The translations under genes were made by a program, and so were the position numbers. Of a stretch of DNA of 64,000 bases, positions 43,491-53,428 are shown piece by piece (the stretch's first letter is position 1; each line of letters begins with the position of its first letter). The stretch lies in assembly GCF_039852015.1 (NCBI RefSeq), contig NZ_CP156628.1, positions 310,001-374,000 of the forward strand, written 5' to 3'. Under the pieces are notes generated by a model. It made no database searches. It was not told the origin of the DNA and saw only the letters and a list, made by a program, of their open reading frames with translations. This DNA comes from Robbsia sp. KACC 23696. Lineage in GTDB: Bacteria > Pseudomonadota > Gammaproteobacteria > Burkholderiales > Burkholderiaceae.

Positions 43491-45557
43491 ATGCACACCA
43501 GCTATTCCTTCCCCCTAGTCGCGATTTCGATTTTTGTCGGAGCCCTGGCCGGATATACCACTTTGGATCTGGCGTCCAGAATCGCAACGCTGACGGCCCG
43601 TTGGGCGCGCCAGCTGTGGCTGGCCGGCGGCGCAGTCGCGCTCGGCATCTCCGTCTGGTCGATGCATTTTGTCGGCATGTTGTCGATGTCATTGCCGATT
43701 ACCGTCGGCTATGACCTGACGCTGACCGGGCTTTCATTGGTGCTGGCGATCGGTATCGCCTATGTCGCGCTTTATCTGATGGCGCGGCCGATGCGGGGGT
43801 GGGCGTGTTTGATCGTCGAGGGCGTGGTCGTCGGCGCCGGGCTTGCGGCGATGCATTACACCGGGATGGCGGCGATGTTGATGTCGCCGGCGATTGTCTA
43901 CGACCGTACATTGTTCATTGCGTCGGTGGCCATCGCCGTGGTTGCGTCGTGTGTCGCGATCTATATTGCGCGGGCCTTGATTGCCGGGAAGCGAAAGCAT
44001 CTGGTCCAGCGTCGGATGCTGGCCGCGGTGTTGATGGGCCTGTTCATCACCGCGATGCATTATACCGGCATGGCGGCCGCGACATTTTTACCGGGTGCCA
44101 TATGCGGCGCGGCGTCCGGCATCAATCCGCAATGGCTGGCGACCACGGTGACCGTTTTTACGCTCGCGGTCATGATCGTCTCCTTCTTGTTGTCGCTCTA
44201 TGACCAGCGCACAACGATGCTGGCGGGTTCCCTGTCCGAACTGAACGGTCAAATCGTCCGGATGACGACCTACGACAGCCTGACGAATCTGCCCAATCGA
44301 CGGACCCTGCATGAGCGGATCAATGCGGTCATTGCGATGTCGGAGAAGCAGACGAGCGGATTCGCCGTGCTATTCGTGGATCTCGATAATTTCAAGGCGA
44401 TCAACGATTCGTTCGGGCAGGCCGCCGGTGATCACGTGCTGCAGTCGTTCGCGCGTCGATTACTCGACAGTGTGCGTGGCGGTGACACGGTGGCGCATCT
44501 GGGCGGCGATCAGTTTGTGATTCTGCTGCAAAGCGCATCGGCGGATAGCGCGGAATCGTTGGCGGTGCGGATTTCGCACGAGATGCGCGTCGGTTCGTGG
44601 GATGACGCGCAGCCGTATCAGGTCAGTCCCAGCATCGGCATCGCGTTGTTTCCTGAAAATGGGCGAAGCGTGGATGAACTGCTGCGAAATGCGGATGCCG
44701 CCATGCACGATGCCAAACGGAACGAATACGGCGCCTACCGGTTTTTCGATGCGTCGATGAATCAGGCGGCGGAGCGCACTTTGCAACTACAACGCGCCTT
44801 GCATGAGTCATTGATTCATGGCTATTTTTCAATCGACTATCAGGCGAAGTATTGCTGCGACGGCATGCGTGTCGTCGGCGCGGAAGCGCTGCTTCGACTG
44901 CATCACCCCTGTCTGGGAACACTGTCGCCGATGGCCTTTATCCCGATTGCCGAGCGTTCCGGGCAAATCATTCCGATCGGGTCTTGGGTCGTGCGGGAAG
45001 TATGTCGACAGATACAGACCTGGCTGGCGGAAGGGCATGCGCCGATCAAGATTGCCGTCAATCTTTCGCCAAAGCAATTGTTGCAAGCCGATCTCCTCGA
45101 CAGCATATTGGCGCTATTGCGTGAAGAAGGGATCGCACCGAAATCGATCATGTTCGAGATCACCGAGTCCGTGGCGATGGAAGATGCGGCGCGCACCGTC
45201 GAGATGGTGAAGGAATTCGAGGCGGCGGGTTTCGACATCGCGATCGACGATTTCGGTACCGGTTATTCGAGCCTTGCCTATCTGCAGCGTTTTCGGGTGA
45301 AACAATTGAAAATCGATCGTTTCTTCGTCGATGGCCTCGATGCGCATGGGGCTCAGGGGCGTGCGATCGTGACCGCCATCATCGCGCTGGCCCATGCCTT
45401 GAACATGGAAGTGGTGGCCGAGGGCGTCGAGACACACACGCAACTGGCCTTGCTGCAACAGATGCGATGCGATCAAATGCAGGGCTATCTGCTCGGAAAG
45501 CCGGTTCCGCCCAAACAGTTCGTCCATCTGCTCACAGGGGCCGATACGGTTGCGTAA
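43491..45557 (+). CDS. MHYT-GGDEF-EAL protein, probable c-di-GMP phosphodiesterase
   Basis: Inner-membrane signalling protein of 688 residues. Residues 1-238 hold seven helices with the MHYT sensor motifs (MHF at 58, MHYTG at 121 and 189), thought to bind a metal and a diatomic gas. The GGDEF domain (about 255-420) has GGDQF at 338-342 instead of GGD/EEF, so cyclase activity is doubtful. The EAL domain (about 440-680) keeps GAEALLR, the NLSPKQL Asn, TESVAMED, DDFGTGYSS and AEGVET, so it should hydrolyse c-di-GMP. It is a single gene with its own promoter, near regulators with unrelated targets. Confidence 0.9.
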   Translation: MHTSYSFPLVAISIFVGALAGYTTLDLASRIATLTARWARQLWLAGGAVALGISVWSMHFVGMLSMSLPITVGYDLTLTGLSLVLAIGIAYVALYLMARPMRGWACLIVEGVVVGAGLAAMHYTGMAAMLMSPAIVYDRTLFIASVAIAVVASCVAIYIARALIAGKRKHLVQRRMLAAVLMGLFITAMHYTGMAAATFLPGAICGAASGINPQWLATTVTVFTLAVMIVSFLLSLYDQRTTMLAGSLSELNGQIVRMTTYDSLTNLPNRRTLHERINAVIAMSEKQTSGFAVLFVDLDNFKAINDSFGQAAGDHVLQSFARRLLDSVRGGDTVAHLGGDQFVILLQSASADSAESLAVRISHEMRVGSWDDAQPYQVSPSIGIALFPENGRSVDELLRNADAAMHDAKRNEYGAYRFFDASMNQAAERTLQLQRALHESLIHGYFSIDYQAKYCCDGMRVVGAEALLRLHHPCLGTLSPMAFIPIAERSGQIIPIGSWVVREVCRQIQTWLAEGHAPIKIAVNLSPKQLLQADLLDSILALLREEGIAPKSIMFEITESVAMEDAARTVEMVKEFEAAGFDIAIDDFGTGYSSLAYLQRFRVKQLKIDRFFVDGLDAHGAQGRAIVTAIIALAHALNMEVVAEGVETHTQLALLQQMRCDQMQGYLLGKPVPPKQFVHLLTGADTVA

Positions 45558-45593
45558 TAAGGGAAGCTCGGCATCACGCCATGCCGCCGACAC

Positions 45594-46478
45594 CTATCGT
45601 TTTCGCGCTTCTTCCAAAACATACTCTTGGAATGTGCTGGCAATCGCGGAAGGCGCGCGCGCCGTGGTGCGCATCAAATAAACCGACATCTGGATCGCCG
45701 GTTTGAACGGCCGAAAGACCAGTCGATCATTGGCATACAAGCGCGCGGTTTCGGTATCGACGACGCCTATGCCACAGCCATGCTCGATCAAGGCGCAGAG
45801 CGTCACTCCGAGCGTCGCGTCGATGAACGAGGTAACGGGGATGTCGCGGTCGTGCAGGATCTTTTCCAACTGGACGCGTATCTCGTCGTTTGTCGAAAGC
45901 AATACCAAGGTCTCGCCCCGCAGGTCCTCCGCTTCCACGAACGTCGCCCCCGCGAGGCGATGGTCGCGTGGCAGCACACATACCGTTTCGATCTCGAAAA
46001 GCTTCAGCCGTCCCACCGATTGTTCGTTGACTTTCGATTGCGCGATGCCGAAATCGATCTGGCCTTCGGCGACCATCTGCGCCGTGCGGCTCGAATCCCA
46101 CGACTGCACGGTCAGATTGGTCTGCGGATAATCCGCGACGAAGCGTGATACCACGCGGGGCAACCATTGCATGGCCAGCACCGTGATCGAGCTGACCACC
46201 AGCCGTGCATGCTTCATATGCCGCAACCCCGCGGCATAGCGAGACAAACTCGTGATTCCGCCGTAGGCGCGTTCGACCTCCTCGTACAGGCTGTGGGCCT
46301 CTACCGTGGCCACCAGGCCGCGCGCGGTACGTTCGAACAGCTGAACATGAAGATCCTGCTCCAGCGCCTGTAAAGACTTGCTGATCGACGGTTGCGAGAC
46401 ACACAGACGCGCGGCGGCTTGTGTGACGGACCCCGTTTCCATGATGGCTTTGAAGACCTCAGTCTGGCGAAAGTTCAT
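45594..46478 (-). CDS. LysR-family regulator, OccR/NocR-like
   Basis: Regulator of 294 residues. MNFRQTEVFKAIMETGSVTQAA at the start, with the HTH LCVSQPSISKSLQALE, resembles the opine-catabolism regulators OccR/NocR and ArgP-type relatives. It is divergent from the peptide-type ABC operon, with 208 bases between them, and is its likely activator. The effector would be the transported N-substituted amino acid. Confidence 0.85.
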   Translation of the reverse strand: MNFRQTEVFKAIMETGSVTQAAARLCVSQPSISKSLQALEQDLHVQLFERTARGLVATVEAHSLYEEVERAYGGITSLSRYAAGLRHMKHARLVVSSITVLAMQWLPRVVSRFVADYPQTNLTVQSWDSSRTAQMVAEGQIDFGIAQSKVNEQSVGRLKLFEIETVCVLPRDHRLAGATFVEAEDLRGETLVLLSTNDEIRVQLEKILHDRDIPVTSFIDATLGVTLCALIEHGCGIGVVDTETARLYANDRLVFRPFKPAIQMSVYLMRTTARAPSAIASTFQEYVLEEARKR

Positions 46479-46686
46479 TGAGCGATATAACCGAAGGCTA
46501 TCGACCCTCGAATTTTCTGAATTTGACGTCGATTTTAGCGCCTATCAATATTCCCGCATCGGTAACACGGCAACGCCTTCTTTTGTACCACCCGTGCGCG
46601 CCGCGCGGGCGACGTGTGTCAGTCGCCACGCGCGTGTTACGGCGGATCGGACGATCAGTCTTTCCGTACTCAATGTGGAGCAGCCT

Positions 46687-48231
46687 GTGAAGCAGTTTTG
46701 CCCGAAGTCCCTGATTGCCGCGTCGATTGCCGGCCTGTGTTTCGGCATGCCGCCTGCCCATGCGCAGACACCGCTGCCGGCCCCGCACGGGGCCATCCGT
46801 GTCGCGCTCAGCACCGGGGCCTCCACGTTCGATCCGGTCGCCAATGACCTGCCGGCCGGTTCCACGATCCAGCGCCTCGTCTTCGACGGCCTGTATCGCC
46901 TCGACGGCCACAATGCCATCCAGAAGGACCTGGCCACCGACGCGCAGTTCTCGCCTGATGGACTGACCTTTACCGTCAAGATCGTGACGGGCCGGACGTT
47001 CAGCAATGGCGATCCGCTCGACGCCGCGGCTGTCGTCGCGTCGTTCAATCGGCTCGCCGATCCGAAGGTGGCATCGGTCTATCGCGGGCTCTACGCCACG
47101 CTGGGTCAGGCGGAAGCGGTGGGTAACGACACCGTCGTGTTTCACCTGCCTGCGAAGAACGGCCATCTGCTGACGCTATTGGCAAGCGACCCCGCCGATA
47201 TCGTCGACGTCAAGGTGGCCCAACAGATCGGGGCCGAATACGGGCGCAAACCGGTGGGAAGCGGACCGTATCTGGTCGAGAATTTCATCGGCGGGGAGGG
47301 CTATAAGCTGGTGCCCAATCCCAAATATCAGGGAGATCACCCGGCAACACTGCAATCGATTCAATTCGTCGTGGCGCCGGAGGACGGCGCGCGCATGGCC
47401 TTGCTCCAGACCGGCGATGTGCAATTGGCCGAGCGGGTGCCGGCGGAAGCCCTGCCTACGATCAATAAGCTGCCGAATGCCTCGGCCGTCATGCTGCCCA
47501 GCATGTTCTCGATCAATATGGAGATGGTGCTGACGGGCCCGCTGAAGGATCCTCGGGTGCGCGAGGCGTTGAACCTGGCCGTCGATCGCAAGGGCATGAT
47601 TCAAGGCATTTTGGGTGGCCTCGGGACGCCGTCGGTCGGCATGCCCGGCCCGGGCACGCAGGACGACCTGCGCGCCACCTTCCCGGAAATTCCATTCGAT
47701 CCGCAAAAAGCCCAGGCTTTGCTGAAGGCGGCCGGTTATCGGCCGAACCAGTTGGCCTTGACGCTGACATGCCCGACCGGTCGCTATATCAAGGACGCGG
47801 CGATATGCCAGGCCTTGCAGGGATCGTTTTCCGCGATCGGCATCAAAGCGAAGGCGAATATCGTCGATCGGCCCACCTGGTCGGCGGTGGTGAACACGCC
47901 ACCGGCGGCCCGTCGCGACAATATGGGGATGGTCGGTCGCGGCACGGCCGGGATGGATTACACCTTGTATCGGCTGTTCCACAGCAATGTCGACTCGAAT
48001 CGTACCGGCTTCGACGACCCCACGGTGGACAAGCTGCTAGCGCAGGGGCGTACGACGACCACGGTGGCCGAGCAGACGCCGATTTACGCCGAGATCCAGA
48101 AGCGTATTTGGGATGCGCAGCCTTTCCTCTTCCTCTGGTATCAAAAACAAGCGTTCGGCGTCGCGAAGTCCATCAAGGGTTTCCAGGCACGCCCGGATGA
48201 AGTCATCGATTTCGATCACATTCATCTATAA
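46687..48231 (+). CDS. Peptide/opine-type ABC transporter substrate-binding protein
   Basis: Periplasmic SBP_bac_5 receptor of about 514 residues. Signal peptide: basic start, hydrophobic core, cleavage after AHAQ near residue 29. The family segment LSTGASTFDPVANDL follows. The GTG start has TGGAG six bases upstream; earlier starts would overlap the LysR gene. First gene of an operon with two permeases, two ATPase domains, an oxidoreductase and a deacylase. Confidence 0.88.
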   Translation: MKQFCPKSLIAASIAGLCFGMPPAHAQTPLPAPHGAIRVALSTGASTFDPVANDLPAGSTIQRLVFDGLYRLDGHNAIQKDLATDAQFSPDGLTFTVKIVTGRTFSNGDPLDAAAVVASFNRLADPKVASVYRGLYATLGQAEAVGNDTVVFHLPAKNGHLLTLLASDPADIVDVKVAQQIGAEYGRKPVGSGPYLVENFIGGEGYKLVPNPKYQGDHPATLQSIQFVVAPEDGARMALLQTGDVQLAERVPAEALPTINKLPNASAVMLPSMFSINMEMVLTGPLKDPRVREALNLAVDRKGMIQGILGGLGTPSVGMPGPGTQDDLRATFPEIPFDPQKAQALLKAAGYRPNQLALTLTCPTGRYIKDAAICQALQGSFSAIGIKAKANIVDRPTWSAVVNTPPAARRDNMGMVGRGTAGMDYTLYRLFHSNVDSNRTGFDDPTVDKLLAQGRTTTTVAEQTPIYAEIQKRIWDAQPFLFLWYQKQAFGVAKSIKGFQARPDEVIDFDHIHL

Positions 48232-48282
48232 GCCGTGTGATCGCCATCCTGGTGAACCGCTGCTATCGGAGTCGACATACTC

Positions 48283-49185
48283 ATGCTGAAACGTCTTTTC
48301 GCGTCGTGTGTCACCTTGTTGGTCGTCTCGCTATTGGTGTTCTCGTTTGCGAATATGATGCCTGGTGATCCGGCACGGCTGCTGGCCGGCCCGATGGCAT
48401 CGAATGCGGACGTGCAATTGATTCGCGACAAACTCGGTCTCGATGCGCCACCGCTTCAGCGCTACGGGCGCTTTTTAGAAGGGCTGTACACGCCGTCGCT
48501 GGCCACGTCGTTTCTGACCAGTCGGCCGGTGGTGCAAGAAATTCGAGACCGATTGCCGAACACGATCGCGATCGCCGTGGGCGGTTTGCTGGTCGGCATG
48601 CTCATCGGCGTCAGCACCGGTGTGATCAGCGCCTTGTGGCAAGGCGGTTGGCTCGATGCGGCGATCACGGCCGTGACCTTGGCCGGCGTGTCGATGCCGA
48701 TCTACTGGCTGGCCCTGCTTTGCATCTGGCTGTTCGCGGTGACGCTCGGATGGCTGCCGGCAGCGGGGGCGTCCACCCCAATGCATTTCGTCTTGCCGAT
48801 TCTCGTGGTGGCCACACGTCCCGCAGCGATGTTCAGTCGGCTCATATCGGCCAGTTTGCTGGAAGTGGTGGGGCGCGACTACCTCGATGCGGCGCGCGCC
48901 AAAGGCTTGCCCGAATGGGCCGTGATCGTGAAACACGCGCTGCGCAATGCCTTGGTCGCCGCCGTGACCGTGGCGGGCGTGCAGTTCGGCGCGATGCTGG
49001 GCGGTGCCGTGGTGACCGAGACGGTCTTCGGCATTCCCGGCGTCGGTCGCTTGCTAGTCGATGCGGTCAGCGGCGACGACTATCCGGTCATTCAATACAC
49101 GATCCTGATGTTCGCCGTGTTTTTCATCATCATCAATCTGCTGACGGATCTGGCCACGCAATGGCTCGATCCCCGCACGCGATGA
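48283..49185 (+). CDS. ABC transporter permease (DppB/OppB-like)
   Basis: Inner-membrane permease of 300 residues with six helices. The N-terminal helix is followed by FANMMPGDPARLLAG (typical of the family), and the EAA loop is DAARAKGLPEWAVIVKHALRNAL. It pairs with the permease half of the next protein. Confidence 0.9.
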   Translation: MLKRLFASCVTLLVVSLLVFSFANMMPGDPARLLAGPMASNADVQLIRDKLGLDAPPLQRYGRFLEGLYTPSLATSFLTSRPVVQEIRDRLPNTIAIAVGGLLVGMLIGVSTGVISALWQGGWLDAAITAVTLAGVSMPIYWLALLCIWLFAVTLGWLPAAGASTPMHFVLPILVVATRPAAMFSRLISASLLEVVGRDYLDAARAKGLPEWAVIVKHALRNALVAAVTVAGVQFGAMLGGAVVTETVFGIPGVGRLLVDAVSGDDYPVIQYTILMFAVFFIIINLLTDLATQWLDPRTR

Positions 49186-49222
49186 ATGCGCTTGTCTCTC
49201 GACATGGAAAGGATGGAGAACG

Positions 49223-51262
49223 ATGACCGTTACGATCAAAGCGCTGAAATCCGGTAAATCGATCCCGCTATCCTCGGGACGGACGCGCGACGCAGTCGCG
49301 GTGCTCCCGCGCTGGGGGCGCTTGCGCGACATCGTCGGGCAACCGAAAGGGGCGATCGGACTCGTCCTGATCTGCTTCTACGCTTTGCTTGCGATCGCCG
49401 GGCCGTGGGTGGCGCCGCAGGACCCGTATGCCCAAAGCTTCACGCAAACGCTTCACGGACCCTCTCTGGCGCATTGGTTCGGCACGGATCAATTGGGACG
49501 CGATATGTTCAGCCGCGTGCTGACCGGCGCCGCGCCCTCGATGGGCGTGGGTGTGGGCGGCGTGTTGATCGCACTCGTGATCGGCGTACCGCTCGGCATC
49601 GTCGCCGGCTATCGCGGTGGCTGGGTGGACAGCCTGATCATGCGTGCCGCGGATGTGATGCTGAGCTTTCCCGACATTATCTTCGCGCTGGCGATCGTCG
49701 CGTTGCTGGGTGCGGATACGCAGAATGTCATCATTGCCGTGGGGCTAGTGTCGGTACCGGTCTATACGCGCACGGCGCGGGCGGTGACCTTGAGCACGCT
49801 GGCGGAACCGTATATCGAAGGCAGCCGCACGCTGGGTTGCGGCCCGTTGCGCATCGTGCTGCGGCATATCGTGCCGAACATCGCCGGCATCTTGCTGACG
49901 TTGTCGAGTTTGCTGTTTGCCTCCACGTTGCTGACCGCGTCGGGCTTGGGATTTCTCGGCCTCGGTGTCCAGCCGCCTGCGCCCGAATGGGGCGCGATGC
50001 TCGGCGAGAGCCGATCGTATATCACGACGCAGCCGTATCTCTCGGCCTTTCCCGGCCTCCTATTGGCCTTCGCCGCCTTGGCCTTCAACCTGTTCGGCGA
50101 AGCCTTGCGAAACGTCTACGACCCCACGGCAGTCAAGATTGCACGGCGGAAGGCGTTTGCGGGCTGGTTCAAGAAAGGGACGATGCGCGATGTCGAAACG
50201 CGCGATGACGGCGCGGCCGCGCCGCGCACGGACAGTGCAGTTCATGTCCCGCGTGCGAACGCCGCCTTATCGGTGCGCGATCTACATATCGCATTCACGA
50301 CCCCGCGCGGACCGCTGACTGCCGTCCGTGGCATCAGTCTCGACGTTGCGCCAGGGGGCACCCTAGCCGTGGTGGGGGAATCGGGCTCTGGCAAGAGCAC
50401 TTTCCTGCGGGCGGCGGCCACGTTGTTGCCGCAGGGCCAAGCGAAGGTGACGGCGGGTTCGATCCGTATCGGCAATGTCGAGGTGACGGCATTGTCTCGA
50501 AAAGCGCTGTCGTCGATACGCCAGAAGGCCATGGGCTTTGTATTTCAAGATCCCGGGAGTGCCCTGAATCCGGTGGTGACGATTGGCGCGCAGTTGATCG
50601 AAGCGATTCGACATGGCACCCACATCGACCGCGGCGAGGCGCGCGTCCAGGCCATCACGCTGTTGCGGGAGGTAGGCATCACGGCGCCGGAAACGCGTTT
50701 GGCGATGTATCCCCATGCGTTTTCCGGAGGGATGAAGCAACGCATCGTGATCGCGATGGCGTTGGCGCAGCGCCCGGGGCTGCTGCTCGCCGATGAACCT
50801 ACCAGCGCGCTCGATGTCACGATCCAGCGTCAGATTCTGACGTTGCTGCGGGAGCGACAGCGCGCCAGCGGGCTTGCCATCGTTCTGGTCACGCACGATT
50901 TACGGCTGGTCCATCAATATGCCGACCAGGTCGCGGTGATGTACGCGGGCCGCTTCGTCGAGCAGGGTCCGGTGGATCGCGTATTCGACCGGCCGCTGCA
51001 TCCCTATACACGGGCGCTGAAGGCGTCCAGCCCGGCGCCCGAGCCGCGCGTGACGGGCGCCACGTCGAACGATGGGGCGTCGCGGCATCTCGCGTCGATT
51101 CAAGGCGAGGCGCCCGCACTCGACGCCTTGCCCACTGGTTGCGCGTTTCAAGCGCGTTGCGGCGTGTGTCGCGATCGCCCCGAGTGTGTGACGCACGTGC
51201 CGGTGCTGCGGCGTGTGGACGAACGCGCGGTGGCGTGTCATTTTGCAGAGGAGTGGCTATGA
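49223..51262 (+). CDS. Fused ABC permease (DppC-like) and ATPase (DppD-like)
   Basis: One chain of 679 residues joins two normally separate subunits. Residues about 30-310 are the second permease (GTDQLGRDMFSRVL; EAA loop with EGSRTLGCGPLRIVLRHIVPN). After a hydrophilic linker (about 315-345), residues 345-675 are an ATPase: Walker A GESGSGKST, Q-loop in FVFQDPGSAL, signature FSGGMKQR, Walker B LLLADEPTSALD and the cysteine-rich OppD-type C terminus (CAFQARCGVCRDRPEC). The frame is uninterrupted, so fusion is real rather than a frameshift. Partner of the ATPase encoded next. Confidence 0.92.
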   Translation: MTVTIKALKSGKSIPLSSGRTRDAVAVLPRWGRLRDIVGQPKGAIGLVLICFYALLAIAGPWVAPQDPYAQSFTQTLHGPSLAHWFGTDQLGRDMFSRVLTGAAPSMGVGVGGVLIALVIGVPLGIVAGYRGGWVDSLIMRAADVMLSFPDIIFALAIVALLGADTQNVIIAVGLVSVPVYTRTARAVTLSTLAEPYIEGSRTLGCGPLRIVLRHIVPNIAGILLTLSSLLFASTLLTASGLGFLGLGVQPPAPEWGAMLGESRSYITTQPYLSAFPGLLLAFAALAFNLFGEALRNVYDPTAVKIARRKAFAGWFKKGTMRDVETRDDGAAAPRTDSAVHVPRANAALSVRDLHIAFTTPRGPLTAVRGISLDVAPGGTLAVVGESGSGKSTFLRAAATLLPQGQAKVTAGSIRIGNVEVTALSRKALSSIRQKAMGFVFQDPGSALNPVVTIGAQLIEAIRHGTHIDRGEARVQAITLLREVGITAPETRLAMYPHAFSGGMKQRIVIAMALAQRPGLLLADEPTSALDVTIQRQILTLLRERQRASGLAIVLVTHDLRLVHQYADQVAVMYAGRFVEQGPVDRVFDRPLHPYTRALKASSPAPEPRVTGATSNDGASRHLASIQGEAPALDALPTGCAFQARCGVCRDRPECVTHVPVLRRVDERAVACHFAEEWL

Positions 51263-52146
51263 GCACGACGTCCAGACAGCCTGCGGTAATCGATGCCGCC
51301 TCGCCGGTGATTCGTGTCGACGATGCCGCCTTGCATTACCCGGTGGCATCGAGTTGGCTGACGCAATTCCTGGCGAGCAAGCGTCGTGCTGGCGCGACCG
51401 ATTTCGGCATCGTTCGCGCGGTGGACGGCGTCTCTTTCGACGTGGCGGCCGGGCGCTGCTTTGCAATCGTAGGCGAATCGGGATCCGGCAAAAGCTCCCT
51501 GGCACGACTGATCGTTGGACTGCATCGCCCCACGTCGGGCGAGGTATTTGTCGATGGCGTCCAGCTATCGACGCAGGCGCCCGCTGCGTTGCGCAGTTTT
51601 CGGCGGCATGTGCAAATGGTATTGCAAGACCCGCGCGCTTCGCTCGATCCGCGTATGAATATCTACGCGATCATGAAAGAGGCCTTGATCGTGCATCGCT
51701 TGCATCCCGGCGTCGAGCCGCAGCGCGAGCGCATCGAAGCGGTGCTGCGGCGCGTCGGTCTGGGGCCGGCATTCCTGCCGCGTTTTCCGCATCAGTTGTC
51801 GGGCGGTCAACGACAGCGGGTTGCCATCGCCCGGGCGCTGCTGTGCGAACCCGATGTCCTCGTGCTTGACGAGCCCGTGAGTGCGCTCGACGTATCGGTG
51901 CAGGCGCAGATCATCAATCTGTTGGTCAGCCTGCAGCAAGAGTTCGGCCTGACTTACATCATGATCACGCACGATCTTTCTCTGGTCGCCCACATGGCCG
52001 ATGCGGTGGGCGTTATGCGTCACGGAAAATTCGTCGAGCAGGGCGATGCGCTGCAGGTCTGTTACGACCCGCAGCATGCCTATACCAAGCACTTATTGTC
52101 GTCGGTACCGGGTGGCGGCTTTCATTCTTCTTCGGCGGCGTCGTAA
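51259..52146 (+). CDS. ABC transporter ATP-binding protein (DppF/OppF-like)
   Basis: Cytoplasmic ATPase of 295 residues. Walker A GESGSGKSS, signature LSGGQRQR, Walker B VLVLDEPVSALD and H-loop MITHDLS. The ATG overlaps the preceding stop. It forms the heterodimer with the ATPase half of the fused subunit. Confidence 0.93.
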   Translation: MSTTSRQPAVIDAASPVIRVDDAALHYPVASSWLTQFLASKRRAGATDFGIVRAVDGVSFDVAAGRCFAIVGESGSGKSSLARLIVGLHRPTSGEVFVDGVQLSTQAPAALRSFRRHVQMVLQDPRASLDPRMNIYAIMKEALIVHRLHPGVEPQRERIEAVLRRVGLGPAFLPRFPHQLSGGQRQRVAIARALLCEPDVLVLDEPVSALDVSVQAQIINLLVSLQQEFGLTYIMITHDLSLVAHMADAVGVMRHGKFVEQGDALQVCYDPQHAYTKHLLSSVPGGGFHSSSAAS

Positions 52147-52197
52147 GCGCGGCTGACCCCTTTAGCGTTGTATTTTTCTGCGTAGCGAGGAAATATC

Positions 52198-53370
52198 ATG
52201 AGCACGGAAGCAATGAACGGATCCGATATCGTTATCGTCGGCGGCGGCATTTACGGGGCGAGTCTGGCCTATGCGCTAGCGAAGGCGGGCAAGCAGGTCA
52301 TGTTGCTGGAAGCGAGCGAAATCGCATCCGGTGCGTCGGGCGGCCCGGGAGAGCGAGGCGTGCGCGCCAACCGCCGCGATATCCGCGAGCTACCTATTGC
52401 GGCCTTGGCGCTGGATCGCTGGAGAACGTTTCAATCGACATTCGAGGGCGGCGTCGGCTATCGTCGCATCGGCGGTTTGCAAGCGTTCGATGTGCCGTAC
52501 GGGCATCGGGAGCACGAAGTGTATGGGCGCATGCAGGCGATGACCGATATTCAGAACGAGATGGGGGTCCCGACCGAGATCCTTTCTCGCGAGGCAACGC
52601 TGGATAAAGAGCCGGAAATGTTCTCGGGCGTCAAATGGTCGATGTATTGCCGAAACGACGGCGTGGGTGACCATACCTTTGCCACCCAGCAGTTCGCCAA
52701 AGAAGCGCGGAAGGCGGGTGCGGTGATTCGCACCGGGGCCAAGGTCAGCGAGATTCTTCATCGCGGGGGTGAGGCCAATGGCGTGAAGCTGGACAGCGGC
52801 GAGACGATAACGGTCGGCAGCAAGCTGATCATTCTCGCGAATGCCGGCGTGAAGCAGTTGATGAAGCCGATATTCACGCCTCAGGAACCCGCGCCGGTAT
52901 GGAACATCATGCCGCAGATGATGTATGTCAGTAATCCCGAGGGGCGCAAGATTCATCATCTACTGTCGCACGCGCATCGGCGCCTTGCGGTCAAGCAGAT
53001 TCCGGATGGCACCATCATGCTATCGGGCGGGGTCAGCGTCAGTCATGTCGGCGACAATAAGATGGTGGGTTCCTTGAGCGCGACCGCTGTGAATCTCACC
53101 GATTCGATCGCCACCTTGCCCTTTCTCGAAGCATCCAGTTTTATCAAGGTAGACGCGTCACGCACCGATACGGTCGCGCTCGACGGTATCCCGATCATCG
53201 AACAATCGGTCGCCTTGTCCAATACGATCTATGGCTATGCCTGGAGCGGACACGGTTTTGCGATCTCGCTGGGATTTACCCACTACTTCACGGAATGGGT
53301 GCTGAGCGGTAAAAAGCCGGAGGCCTTGGCGCCGTTCGCACCCAGTCGCTTCTTGAAGCCCGCGATGTAA
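52198..53370 (+). CDS. FAD-dependent oxidoreductase, DAO family
   Basis: Flavoprotein of 390 residues like D-amino-acid dehydrogenase, sarcosine oxidase beta and opine oxidase subunits. The dinucleotide motif is IVIVGGGIYGASLA near residue 11, and the C-terminal substrate/flavin segment is YGYAWSGHGFAISLG. AGGAAA precedes the ATG. Following an ABC transporter for large N-substituted solutes, it probably oxidatively cleaves a C-N bond in the imported compound. Confidence 0.85.
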   Translation: MSTEAMNGSDIVIVGGGIYGASLAYALAKAGKQVMLLEASEIASGASGGPGERGVRANRRDIRELPIAALALDRWRTFQSTFEGGVGYRRIGGLQAFDVPYGHREHEVYGRMQAMTDIQNEMGVPTEILSREATLDKEPEMFSGVKWSMYCRNDGVGDHTFATQQFAKEARKAGAVIRTGAKVSEILHRGGEANGVKLDSGETITVGSKLIILANAGVKQLMKPIFTPQEPAPVWNIMPQMMYVSNPEGRKIHHLLSHAHRRLAVKQIPDGTIMLSGGVSVSHVGDNKMVGSLSATAVNLTDSIATLPFLEASSFIKVDASRTDTVALDGIPIIEQSVALSNTIYGYAWSGHGFAISLGFTHYFTEWVLSGKKPEALAPFAPSRFLKPAM

Positions 53371-53428
53371 TCCGGTATCGACATTGAAAAGACAGGTTTA
53401 TTGCGGTAAAAATAGGAATGCTAACAAT

